Below, one piece after another: positions 23,179-36,700 of a DNA stretch of 64,000 nucleotides; the stretch's first letter is position 1, and the number at the start of each line of letters is the position of its first letter. Source of the stretch: Nomia melanderi (Eukaryota > Arthropoda > Insecta > Hymenoptera > Halictidae). The notes below the pieces were generated by a model. It worked only from the letters and a program-made list of their open reading frames with translations, was not told where the DNA came from and ran no database searches. The translations under genes were made by a program, and so were the position numbers. The stretch is from contig NW_027475134.1 of assembly GCF_051020985.1 (NCBI RefSeq), forward strand, positions 4,278,001-4,342,000, written 5' to 3'.

Positions 23179-26100
23179 AGCACAGTCTCATGGGGCCGGA
23201 CACTCAGGGTCAGGGTAAAATCCAATATATATCTGGTGATATCTCGGGTGCTATTAGAGATAGCGCAATAAACCAAAGTGAATTATCTGCAGGAAGCCCT
23301 GCCGCATGGATCTGTGCAGCGGGAACGACCTCGGACCACCAGGGGCCGAGCAAACCACAGTCTCATGGGGTCGGACACTCAGGGTCAGGGGAAAATCCAA
23401 TATAGATCTGGTGATATCTCGGGTGCTATTACAGATGGCGCAATAAACCAAAGTGAATTATCTGCAGGAGGCCCTGGTGCATGAATCTGTGCAACGGGAA
23501 CGACCTCGGACCACCAGGGGCCGAGAAAACCACAGTCTCATGGGGCCGGACACTCAGGGTCAGTGGAAAATCCAATATAGATCTGGTGATATCTCGGGTG
23601 CTATTAGAGATAGCGCAATAAACCAAAGTGCATTGCCTGTAGGAGGCCCTGGCGCATGTATCTGTGCAGCGGGAACGTCCACGGACGACCAGGGGCCGAG
23701 AAAACCACAGTCTCATTGGGCCGGACACACAGGGTCAGGGGAAAATCCAATATAGATCTGGTGATATCTCGGGTGCTATTACAGATAGCGCAATAAATCA
23801 AAGTGCATTACCTGTAGGAGGCCCTGGCGCATGAATCTGTGCAGCGGGAACGTCCTCGGTCCTCCAGGGGCCGAGACAACGACCGTCTCATGGGGCCGGA
23901 CACTCAGGGTCAGGGTAAAATCCAATATATATCTGGTGATATCTCGGGTGCTATAACAGATAGCGCAATAAATCAAAGTGCATTGTCTGTAGGAGGCCCT
24001 GGCGCATGAATCTGTGCAGCGGGAACGACCTCGGACCACCAGGGGCCGAGAAAACGACCGTCTCATGGGGCCGGACGCTCAGGGTCAGTGAAAAATCCAA
24101 TATATATCTGGTGATATCTCGGGTGCTATTACAGATAGCGCAATAAATCAAAGTGCATTGTCTGTAGGAGGCCCTGGCGCATGAATCTGTGCAGCGGGAA
24201 CGACCTCGGACCACCAGGGGCCGAGAAAACCACAGTCTCATGGGGCCGGACACTCAGCGTCAGGGAAAAATCCAATATATATCTGGTGATATCTCGGGTG
24301 CTATTAGAGATAGCGCAATAAACCAAAGTGAATTATCTGCAGGAGGCCCTGGCGCATGAATCTGTGCAGCGGGAACGACCTCGGACCACCAGGGGCCGAG
24401 AAAACCACAGTCTCATGGGGCCGGACACTCAGGGTCAGGGGAAAATCCAATATATATCTGGTGATATCTCGGGTGCTATCAGAGATAGCGCAATAAACCA
24501 AAGTGAATTATCTGCAGGAGGCCCTGGCGCATGAATGTGTGCAGCGGGAACGACCTCGGACCACCAGGGGCCGAGAGAACCACAGTCTCATTGGGCCGGA
24601 CACTCAGGGTCAGGGGATAATCCAGTATATATCTCTTGATATCTCGGGTGCTATTACAGATAGCGCAATAAATCAAAGTGCATTGTCTGTAGGAGGCCCT
24701 GGCGCATGAATCTGTACAGCGGGAACGACCTCGGACCACCAGGGGCCGAGAAAACCACAGTCTCATTGGGCCGGACACTCAGGGTCAGGGAAAATCCAAT
24801 ATATATCTGGTGATATCTCGGGTGCAATTAGAGATAGCGCAATAAATCAAAGTGCATTGTCTGTAGGAGGCCCTGGCGCATGAATCTGTGCAGCGGGAAC
24901 GACCTCGGACCACCAGGGGCCGAGAAAACCACAGTCTCATGGGGCCGGACACTCAGGGTCAGGGAAAAATCCAATATATATCTGGTGATATCTCGGGTGC
25001 TATTAGAGATAGCGCAATAAACCAAAGTGAGTTATCTGCAGGAGGCCCTGGCGCATGAATCTATGCAACGGGAACCACCTCGGACCACCAGGGGCCGAGA
25101 AAACCACAGTCTCATGGGGCCGGACACTCAGGGTCAGGGGAAAATCCAATATATATCTGGTGATATCTCGGGTGCTATTAGAGATAGCGCAATATACCAA
25201 AGTGAATTATCTGCAGGAGGCCCTGGCGCATGAATCTGTGCAGCGGGAACGACCTCGGACCACCAGGGGCCGAAAAAACCACAGTCTCATGGGGCCGGAT
25301 ACTCAGGGTCAGGGGAAAATCCAACATAGATCTGGTGATATCTCGGGTGCTATTACAGATAGCGCAATAAATCAAAGTGTATTATCTGCAGGAGGCCCTG
25401 GCGCATGAATCTGTGCAGCGGGAACGACCTCGGACCACCAGGGTCCGAGAAAAACACCGTCTCATGGGGCCGCACACTCAGGGTCAGTGAAAAATCCAAT
25501 ATATATCTGGTGATATCTCGGGTGCTATTACAGATAGCGCCATAAATCAAAGTGCATTGTCTGTAGGAGGCCCTGGCGCATGAATCTGTGCAGCGGGAAC
25601 GACCTCGGACCACCAGGGGCCGAGAAAACCACAGTCTCATGGGGCCGGACACTCAGGGTCAGGGTAATATCCAATATATATCTGGTGATATCACGGGTGC
25701 TATTACAGATAGCGCAATAAATCAAAGTACATTGTCTGTAGGAGGCCCTGGCGCATGAATCTGTGCAGCGGGAACGACCTCGGACCACCAGGGTCCGAGA
25801 AAACCACAGTCTCATGGGGCCGGACACTCAGGGTCAGGGGAAAATCCAATATATATCTGGTGATATCTCGGGGGCTATTACAGATAGCGCAATAAATCAA
25901 AGTGCATTGTCTGTAGGAGGCACTGGCGCATGAATCTGTGCAGCGGGAACGACCTCGGACCACCAGGGGCCGAGAAAACCACAGTCTCATGGGGCCGGAC
26001 ACTCAGGGTCAGGGAAAAATCCATTATATATCTGGTGATATATCGGGTGCCATTAGAGATAGCTCGATAAATCAAAGTGCATTGTCTGCAGGAGGCCCTG

Positions 26101-28652
26101 ACGCATGAATCTGTGCAGCGGGAACGACCTCGGACCACCAGGGGCCGAGAAAACCACAGTCTCATGGGGCCGGACACTCAGTGTCAGGGGAAAATCCAAT
26201 ATATATCTGGTGATATCTCGGGTGCTATTAGAGATAGCGCAATAAACCAAAGTGAATTATCTGCAGGATGCCCTGGCGCATGAATCTGTGCAGCGGGAAC
26301 GACCTCGGACCACCAGGGGCCGAGAAAACGACCGTCTCATGGGGCCGGACACTCAGGGTCCGTGAAAAATCCAATATATATCTGCTGATATCTCGGGTGC
26401 TATTACAGATAGCGCAATAAATCAAAGTGCATTGTCTGTAGGAGGCCCTGGCGCATGAACCTGTGCAGCGGGAACGACCTCGGACCACCAGGGCCCGAGA
26501 AAACGACCGTCTCATGGGGCCGGACGCTCAGGGTCAGTGAAAAATCCAATATATATCTGGTGATATCTCGGGTGCTATTACAGATAGCGCAATAAATCAA
26601 AGTGCATTGTCTGTAGAAGGCCCTGGCGGATGAATCTGTGCAGCGGGAACGACCTCGGACCACCACGGGCCGAGAAAACCACAGTCTCATGGGGCCGGAC
26701 ACTCAGGGTCAGGGGAAAATCCAACATATATCTGGTGATATCTCGGGTGCTATTAGAGATAGCGCAATAAACCAAAGTGAATTATCTGCAGGATGCCCTG
26801 GCGCATGAATCTGTGCAAGTGGGAACGTCCTCGGACCTCCTGGGGCCGAGACAACCACCGTCTCATGGGGCCGGACACTCAGGGTCAGGGTAAAATCCAA
26901 TATATATCTGGTGATATCTCGTGTGCTATTCCAGATAGCGCAATAAATCAAAGTGCATTGCCTGTAGGAGGCCCTGGCGCATGAATCTGTGCAGCGGGAA
27001 CGACCTCGGACCACCAGGGGCCGAGAAAACCACAGTCTCATGGGGCCGGACACTCAGGGTCAGGGGAAAATCCAGTATATATCTGGTGATATCTCGGGTG
27101 CTATTACAGATAGCGCAATAAATCAAAGTGCATTGTCTGTAGGAGGCCCTGGCGCATGAATCTGTGCAGCGGGAACGACCTCGGACCACCAGGGGCCGAG
27201 AAAACCACAGTCTCATGGGGCCGGACACTCAGGGTCAGGGGAAAATCCAATATATATCTGATGATATCTCGGGTGCCATTAGAGATAGCTCGATAAATCA
27301 AAGTGCATTGTCTGCAGGAGGACCTGACGCATGAATCTGTGCAGCGGGAACGACCTCGGACCACCAGGGGCCGAGAAAAGCACAGTCTCATGGGTCCGGA
27401 CACTCAGTGTCAGGGTAAAATCCAACATATATCTGGTGATATCTCGGGTGCTATTAGAGATAGCGCAATAAACCAAAGTGAATTATCTGCAGGGGGCCCT
27501 GGCGCATGAATCTGTGCAGCGGGAACGACCTCGGACCACCAGGGGCCGAGAAAACGACCGTCTCATGGGGCCGGACACTCAGGGTCAGTGAAAAATCCAA
27601 TATATATCTGCTGATATCTCGGGTGCTATTACAGATAGCGCAATAAATCAAAGTGCATTGTCTGTAGGAGGCCCTGGCGCATGAACCTGTGCAGCGGGAA
27701 CGACCTCAGACCACCAGGGCCCGAGAAAACGACCGTCTCATGGGGCCGGACGCTCAGGGTCAGTGAAAAATCCAATATATATCTGGTGATATCTCGGGTG
27801 CTATTACAGATAGCGCAATAAATCAAAGTGAATTATCTGCAGGAGGCCCTGCCGCATGAATCTGTGCAGCGGGAACGTCCTCGGACCCCCAGGGGCCGAG
27901 ACAACCACCGTCTCATGGGGCCGGACACTCAGGGTCAGTGAAAAATCCAATATATATCTGGTGATATCTCGGGTGCTATTAGAGATAGCGCAATAAACCA
28001 AAGTGAATTGTCTGCAGGAGGCCCTGGCGCATGAATCTGTGCAGCGGGAACGATCTCGGACCATCAGGGGCCGAGACATCCACCGTCTCATGGGGCCGGA
28101 CACTCAGGGTCAGGGAAAAATCCAATATATATCTGGTGATATCTCGGGTGCTATTAGAGATAGCGCAATAAACGAAAGTGAATTATCTGCAGGAGGCCCT
28201 GGCGCATGAATCTGTGCAGCGGGAACGACCGCGGACCACCAGGGGCCGAGAAAACCACCGTCTCATGGGGCCGGACACTCAGGGTCAGGGAAAAATCCAA
28301 TATATATCTGGTGATATCTCGGGTGCTATTAGAGATAGCGCAATAAACCAAAGTGAGTTATCTGCAGGAGGCCCTGGCGCATGAATCTGTGCAACGGGAA
28401 CGACCTCGGACCACCAGGGGCCGAGAAAACCACAGTCTCATGGGGCCGGACACTCAGGGTCAGGGGAAAATCCAATATATATATGGTGATATCTCGGGTG
28501 CTATTAGAGATAGCGCAATAAATGAAAGTGCATTGTCTGTAGGAGGCCCTGGCGCATGAATCTGTGCAGCGGGAACGACCTCGGAACACCAGGGACCGAG
28601 AAAACCACCGTCTCATGGGGCCGGACACTCAGGGTCAGTGAAAAATCCAACA
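23179..28652. repeat. Mixed-variant zone, about 31 monomers
   Basis: Ordinary satellite units, but with fewer long copied blocks and more private changes than the flanks. It includes a 174-bp unit (24,671-24,844), a 1-bp insertion unit (GTGCAAGTGGGAACG at about 26,815), and two units of the D lineage (GCCATTAGAGATAGCTCG with CCTGACGCATG at about 26,048-26,106 and 27,274-27,332). A loose repeat of about seven units links 26.0-26.6 with 27.28-27.83 kb. No gene or other element was seen. Confidence 0.85.
26808..26826 (+). repeat. 1-bp insertion monomer
   Basis: GTGCAAGTGGGAACG stands where other units have GTGCAACGGGAACG or GTGCAGCGGGAACG. This is one of only two single-base insertions in the window. 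It shifts the phase by +1 and has no second copy. Confidence 0.8.
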
Positions 28653-31600
28653 TATATGTGGTGATATCTCGGGTGCTATTACAGATAGCGCAATAAATCA
28701 AAGTGCATTGTCTGTAGGAGACCCTGGCGCATGAATCTGTGCAGCGGGAACGACCGCGGACCACCAGGGGCCGAGAAAACCACAGTCTCATGGGGCCGGA
28801 CACTCAGGGTCAGTGGAAAATCCAATATAGATCTGGTGATATCTCGGGTGCTATTACAGATAGCGCAATAAATCAAAGTGCATTACCTGTAGGAGGCCCT
28901 GGCGCATGAATGTGTGCAGCGGGAACGACCTCGGACCACCAGGGGCCGAGAAAACCGCAGTCTCATGGGGCCGGACACTCAGGGTCAGGGAAAAATCCAA
29001 TATATATCTGGTGATATCTCGGGCGCTATTAGAGATAGCGCAATAAGCCAAAGGGAATTATCTGCAGGAGGCCCTGGCGCATGAATCTGTGCGGCGGGAA
29101 CGATCTCGGACCATCAGGGGCCGAGACATCCACCGTCTCATGGGGCCGGACACTCAGGGTCAAGGAAAAATCCAATATATATCTGGTGATATCTCGGGTG
29201 CTATTACAGATAGCGCAATAAATCAAAGTGCATTGTCTGTAGGAGGCCCTGGCGCATGAATCTGTGCAGCGGGAACGACCTCGGACCACCAGGGGCCGAG
29301 AAAACCACAGTCTCATGGGGCCGGACACTCAGGGTCAGGGGAAAATCCAATATATATCTGGTGATATCTCGGGTGCTATTACAGATAGAGCAATAAATCA
29401 AAGTGCATTGTCTGTAGGAGGCCCTGGCGCATGAATGTGTGCAACGGGAACGACCCCGGACCACCAGGGGCCGAGAAAACCACAGTCTCATGGGGCCGGA
29501 CACTCAGGGTCAGGGGAAAATCCAATATATATCTGGTGATATCTCGGGTGCTATTACAGATAGAGCAATAAATCAAAGTGCATTGTCTGTAGGAGGCCCT
29601 GGCGCATGAACCTGTGCAGCGGGAACGACCTCGGACCACCAGGGGCCGAGAAAACCACAGTCTCATGGGGCCGGACGCTCAGGGTCAGTGAAAAATCCAA
29701 TATATATCTGGTGATATCTCGGGTGCTATTAGAGATAGCGCAATAAACCAAAGTGAATTATCTGCAGGAGGCCCTGGCGCATGAATCTGTGCAACGGGAA
29801 CGACCCCGGACCACCAGGGGCCGAGAAAACCACAGTCTCATGGGGCCGGACACTCAGGGTCAGGGGAAAATCCAATATAGATCTGGTGATATCTCGGGTG
29901 CTATTACAGATAGCGCAATAAACCAAAGTGAATTATCTGCAGGAGGCCCTTGCGCATGAATCTGTGCAACGGGAACGTCCTCGGCCCACCAGGGGCCGAG
30001 AAAACCACAGTCTCATGGGGCCGGACACTCAGGGTCAGGGGAAAATCCAATATAGATCTGGTGATATCTCGGCTGCTATTACAGATAGCGCAATAAATCA
30101 AAGTGCATTACCTGTAGGAGGCCCTGGCGCATGAATCTGTGCAGCGGGAACGTCCTCGGACCTCCAGGGGCCGAGACAACGATCGTCTCATGGGGCCGGA
30201 CACTCAGGGTCAGGGTAAAATCCAATATATATCTGGTGATGTCTCGGGTGCTATAACAGATAGCGCAATAAATCAACGTGCATTGTCTGTAGGAGGCCCT
30301 GGCGCATGAATCTGTGCAGCGGGAACGACCTCGGACCACCAGGGGCCGAGAAAAGCACAGTCTCATGGGGCCGGACACTCAGGGTCAGGGTAAAATCCAA
30401 TATATATCTGGTGATATCTCGGGTGCTATTAGAGATAGCGCAATAAACCAAAGTGAATTAACTGCAGGAGGCCCTGGCGCATGAATCTGTGCAGCGGGAA
30501 CGACCGCGGACCACCAGGGGCCGAGAAAACGACCGTCTCATGGGGCCGGACACTCAGGGTCAGTGAAAAATCCAATATATATCTGCTGATATCTCGGGTG
30601 CTATTACAGATAGCGCAATAAATCAAAGTGCATTGTCTGTAGGAGGCCCTGGCGCATGAATCTGTGCAGCGGGAACGACCTCGGACCACCAGGGGCCGAG
30701 AAAACCACAGTCTCATGGGGCCGTACACTCAGGGTCAGGGGAAAATCCAATATATATCTGGTGATATCTCGGGTGCTATTAGAGATAGCGCAATAAACCA
30801 AAGTGAATTATCTGCAGGAGGCCCTGGCGCATGAATCTGTGCAGCGGGAACGACCTCGGATCACCAGGGGCCGAGAAAACTACCGTCTCATGGGGCCGGA
30901 TACTCAGGGTCAGGGGAAAATCCAATATAGATCTGGTGATATCTCGGGTGCTATTACAGATAGCGCAATAAATCAAAGTGCATTGTCTGTAGGAGACCCT
31001 GGCGCATGAACCTGTGCAGCGGGAACGACCTCGGACCACCAGGGGCCGAGAAAACGACCGTCTCATGGGGCCGGACGCTCAGGGTCAGTGAAAAATCCAA
31101 TATATATCTGGTGATATCTCGGGTGCTATTAGAGATAGCGCAATAAACCAAAGTGAATTATCTGCAGGAGTCCCTGGCGCATGAATCTGTGCAACGGGAA
31201 CGACCTCGGACCACCAGGGGCCGAGAAAACCACAGTCTCATGGGGTCGGACACTCAGGGTCAGGGGAAAATCCAATATAGATCTGGTGATATCTCGGGTG
31301 CTATAACAGATAGCGCAATAAACCAAAGTGAATTATCTGCAGGAGGCCCGGGCGCATGAATCTGTGCAACGGGAACGTCCTCGGACCACCAGGGGCCGAG
31401 AAAACCACAGTCTCATGGGGCCGGACACTCAGGGTCAGGGGAAAATCCAATATATAACTGGTGATATCTCGGGTGCTATTAGAGATAGCGCAATAAACCA
31501 AAGTGAATTATCTGCAGGAGGCCCTGGCGCATGAATCTGTGCAACGGGAACGACCTCGGACCACCAGGGGCCGAGAAAACCACAGTCTCATGGGGCCGGA

Positions 31601-33727
31601 CACTCAGGGTCAGGGGAAAATCCAATATATATCTGGTGATATCTCGGGTGCTATTACAGATATCGCAATAAATCGAAGTGCATTACCTGTAGGAGGCCCT
31701 GGCGCATGAATCTGTGCAGCGGGGACGTCTTCGGACCGCCAGGGGCCGAGACAACGACCGTCTCATGGGGCCGGACACTCAGGGTCAGGGTAAAATCCAA
31801 TATATATCTGGTGATATCTCGGGTGCTATTAGAGATAGCGCAATAAACCAAAGTGAATTATCTGCAGGAAGCCCTGGCGCATGAATCTGTGCAGCGGGAA
31901 CGACCTCGGACCACCAGGGGCCGAGCAAACCACAGTCTCATGGGGTCGGACACTCAGGGTCAGGGGAAAATCCAATATATATCTGGTGATATCTCGGGTG
32001 CTATTAGAGATAGCGCAATAAACCAAAGTGAATTATCTGCAGGAGGCCCTGGCGCATGAATCTGTGCAACGGGAACGACCTCGGACCACCAGGGGCCGAG
32101 AAAACCACAGTCTCATGGGGCCGGGCACTCAGAGTCAGGGGAAAATCCAATATAGATCTGGTGATATCTCGGGTGCTATCACAGATAGCGCAATAAACCT
32201 AAGTGAATTATCTGCAGGAGGCCCGGGCGCATGAATCTGTGCAACGGGAACGTCCTCGGACCACCAGGGGCCGAGAAAACCACAGTCTCATGGGGCCGGA
32301 CACTCAGGGTCAGGGGAAAATCCAATATAGATCTGGTGATATCTCGGGTGCTATTACAGATAGCGCAATAAATCAAAGTGCATTACCTGTAGGAGGCCCT
32401 GGCGCATGAATCTAAGCAGCGGGAACGTCGTCGGACCTCCAGGGGCCGAGACAACGACCGTCTCATGGGGCCGGACTCTCAGGGTCAGGGTAAAGTCCAA
32501 TATATATCTGGTGATATCTCGGGTGCTATAACAGATAGCGCAATAAATCAAAGTGCATTGTCTGTAGGAGGCCCTGGCGCATGAATCTGTGCAGCGGGAA
32601 CGACCTCGGACCACCAGGGGCCGAGAAAACCACAGTCTCATGGGGCCGGACACTCAGGGTCAGGGGAAAATCCAATATATATCTGGTGATATCTCGGGTG
32701 CTATTACAGATAGCGCAATAAATGAAAGTGCATTACCTGTAGGAGGCCCTGGCGCATGAATCTGTGCAGCGGGGACGTCCTCGGACCGCCAGGGGCCGAG
32801 ACAACGACCGTCTCATGGGGCCGGACACTCAGGGTCAGGGTAAAATCCAATATATATCTGGTGATATATCGGGTGCTATTACAGATAGCGCAATAAATCA
32901 AAGTGCATTGTCTGTAGGAGGTCCTGGCGCATGAATCTGTGCAGCGGGAACGACCTCGGACCACCAGGGGCCGAGAAAAGCACAGTCTCATGGGGCCGGA
33001 CACTCAGGGTCAGGGTAAAATCGAATATATATCTGGTGATATCTCGGGTGCTATTAGAGATAGCGCAATAAACCAAAGTGAATTATCTGCAGGAAGCCCT
33101 GGCGCATGAATCTGTGCAGCGGGAACGACCTCGGACCACCAGAGGCCGAGAAAACCACAGTCTCATGGGGCCGGACACTCAGGGTCAGGGGAAAATCCAA
33201 TATATATCTGGTGATATCTCGGGTGCTATCAGAGATAGCGCAATAAACCAAAGTGAATTATCTGCAGGAGGCCCTGGCGCATGAATGTGTGCAGCGGGAA
33301 CGACCTCGGACCACCAGGGGCCGAGAAAACGACCGTCTCATGGGGCCGGATACTCAGGGTCAGGGGAAAATCCAATATATATCTGGTGATATCTCGGGTG
33401 CTATTACAGATAGCGCAATAAATCAAAGTGTATTGTCTGTAGGAGACCCTGGGGCATGAACGTGTGCAGCGGGAACGACCTCGGACCACCAGGGGCCGAG
33501 GAAACGACCGTCTCATGGGGCCGGACGTTCAGGGTCAGTAAAAAATCCAATATATATCTGGTGATATCTCGGGTGCTATTAGAGATAGCGCAATAAACCA
33601 AAGTGAATTATCTGCAGGAGGCCCTGGCGCATGAATCTGTGCAACGGGAACGACCTCGGACCACCAGGGGCCGAGAAAACCACAGTCTCATGGGGCCGGA
33701 CACTCAGGGTCAGGGGAAAATCCAATA
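28653..33727. repeat. 5,075-bp (29-monomer) higher-order unit, first copy
   Basis: The next 5,075 bp repeat this segment almost base for base. The left limit is the unit with the rare ATATGTGG (C at 28,652 against T at 33,727). The match ends at about 33,695/38,770 (CATGGGGCC against CATGGGGTC), so about 32 bp at the end of this copy belong to the junction unit. The seven mismatches seen are 30,140/35,215, 30,266/35,341, 31,036/36,111, 31,675/36,750, 31,730/36,805, 32,210/37,285 and 32,524/37,599. It contains an X-type start (ATAAGCCAAAGGG at 29,043), the AACGATCG unit and the four-unit cassette. Confidence 0.93.
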
Positions 33728-36700
33728 TATATGTGGTGATATCTCGGGTGCTATTACAGATAGCGCAATAAATCAAAGTGCATTGTCTGTAGGAGACCCT
33801 GGCGCATGAATCTGTGCAGCGGGAACGACCGCGGACCACCAGGGGCCGAGAAAACCACAGTCTCATGGGGCCGGACACTCAGGGTCAGTGGAAAATCCAA
33901 TATAGATCTGGTGATATCTCGGGTGCTATTACAGATAGCGCAATAAATCAAAGTGCATTACCTGTAGGAGGCCCTGGCGCATGAATGTGTGCAGCGGGAA
34001 CGACCTCGGACCACCAGGGGCCGAGAAAACCGCAGTCTCATGGGGCCGGACACTCAGGGTCAGGGAAAAATCCAATATATATCTGGTGATATCTCGGGCG
34101 CTATTAGAGATAGCGCAATAAGCCAAAGGGAATTATCTGCAGGAGGCCCTGGCGCATGAATCTGTGCGGCGGGAACGATCTCGGACCATCAGGGGCCGAG
34201 ACATCCACCGTCTCATGGGGCCGGACACTCAGGGTCAAGGAAAAATCCAATATATATCTGGTGATATCTCGGGTGCTATTACAGATAGCGCAATAAATCA
34301 AAGTGCATTGTCTGTAGGAGGCCCTGGCGCATGAATCTGTGCAGCGGGAACGACCTCGGACCACCAGGGGCCGAGAAAACCACAGTCTCATGGGGCCGGA
34401 CACTCAGGGTCAGGGGAAAATCCAATATATATCTGGTGATATCTCGGGTGCTATTACAGATAGAGCAATAAATCAAAGTGCATTGTCTGTAGGAGGCCCT
34501 GGCGCATGAATGTGTGCAACGGGAACGACCCCGGACCACCAGGGGCCGAGAAAACCACAGTCTCATGGGGCCGGACACTCAGGGTCAGGGGAAAATCCAA
34601 TATATATCTGGTGATATCTCGGGTGCTATTACAGATAGAGCAATAAATCAAAGTGCATTGTCTGTAGGAGGCCCTGGCGCATGAACCTGTGCAGCGGGAA
34701 CGACCTCGGACCACCAGGGGCCGAGAAAACCACAGTCTCATGGGGCCGGACGCTCAGGGTCAGTGAAAAATCCAATATATATCTGGTGATATCTCGGGTG
34801 CTATTAGAGATAGCGCAATAAACCAAAGTGAATTATCTGCAGGAGGCCCTGGCGCATGAATCTGTGCAACGGGAACGACCCCGGACCACCAGGGGCCGAG
34901 AAAACCACAGTCTCATGGGGCCGGACACTCAGGGTCAGGGGAAAATCCAATATAGATCTGGTGATATCTCGGGTGCTATTACAGATAGCGCAATAAACCA
35001 AAGTGAATTATCTGCAGGAGGCCCTTGCGCATGAATCTGTGCAACGGGAACGTCCTCGGCCCACCAGGGGCCGAGAAAACCACAGTCTCATGGGGCCGGA
35101 CACTCAGGGTCAGGGGAAAATCCAATATAGATCTGGTGATATCTCGGCTGCTATTACAGATAGCGCAATAAATCAAAGTGCATTACCTGTAGGAGGCCCT
35201 GGCGCATGAATCTGAGCAGCGGGAACGTCCTCGGACCTCCAGGGGCCGAGACAACGATCGTCTCATGGGGCCGGACACTCAGGGTCAGGGTAAAATCCAA
35301 TATATATCTGGTGATGTCTCGGGTGCTATAACAGATAGCGGAATAAATCAACGTGCATTGTCTGTAGGAGGCCCTGGCGCATGAATCTGTGCAGCGGGAA
35401 CGACCTCGGACCACCAGGGGCCGAGAAAAGCACAGTCTCATGGGGCCGGACACTCAGGGTCAGGGTAAAATCCAATATATATCTGGTGATATCTCGGGTG
35501 CTATTAGAGATAGCGCAATAAACCAAAGTGAATTAACTGCAGGAGGCCCTGGCGCATGAATCTGTGCAGCGGGAACGACCGCGGACCACCAGGGGCCGAG
35601 AAAACGACCGTCTCATGGGGCCGGACACTCAGGGTCAGTGAAAAATCCAATATATATCTGCTGATATCTCGGGTGCTATTACAGATAGCGCAATAAATCA
35701 AAGTGCATTGTCTGTAGGAGGCCCTGGCGCATGAATCTGTGCAGCGGGAACGACCTCGGACCACCAGGGGCCGAGAAAACCACAGTCTCATGGGGCCGTA
35801 CACTCAGGGTCAGGGGAAAATCCAATATATATCTGGTGATATCTCGGGTGCTATTAGAGATAGCGCAATAAACCAAAGTGAATTATCTGCAGGAGGCCCT
35901 GGCGCATGAATCTGTGCAGCGGGAACGACCTCGGATCACCAGGGGCCGAGAAAACTACCGTCTCATGGGGCCGGATACTCAGGGTCAGGGGAAAATCCAA
36001 TATAGATCTGGTGATATCTCGGGTGCTATTACAGATAGCGCAATAAATCAAAGTGCATTGTCTGTAGGAGACCCTGGCGCATGAACCTGTGCAGCGGGAA
36101 CGACCTCGGATCACCAGGGGCCGAGAAAACGACCGTCTCATGGGGCCGGACGCTCAGGGTCAGTGAAAAATCCAATATATATCTGGTGATATCTCGGGTG
36201 CTATTAGAGATAGCGCAATAAACCAAAGTGAATTATCTGCAGGAGTCCCTGGCGCATGAATCTGTGCAACGGGAACGACCTCGGACCACCAGGGGCCGAG
36301 AAAACCACAGTCTCATGGGGTCGGACACTCAGGGTCAGGGGAAAATCCAATATAGATCTGGTGATATCTCGGGTGCTATAACAGATAGCGCAATAAACCA
36401 AAGTGAATTATCTGCAGGAGGCCCGGGCGCATGAATCTGTGCAACGGGAACGTCCTCGGACCACCAGGGGCCGAGAAAACCACAGTCTCATGGGGCCGGA
36501 CACTCAGGGTCAGGGGAAAATCCAATATATAACTGGTGATATCTCGGGTGCTATTAGAGATAGCGCAATAAACCAAAGTGAATTATCTGCAGGAGGCCCT
36601 GGCGCATGAATCTGTGCAACGGGAACGACCTCGGACCACCAGGGGCCGAGAAAACCACAGTCTCATGGGGCCGGACACTCAGGGTCAGGGGAAAATCCAA

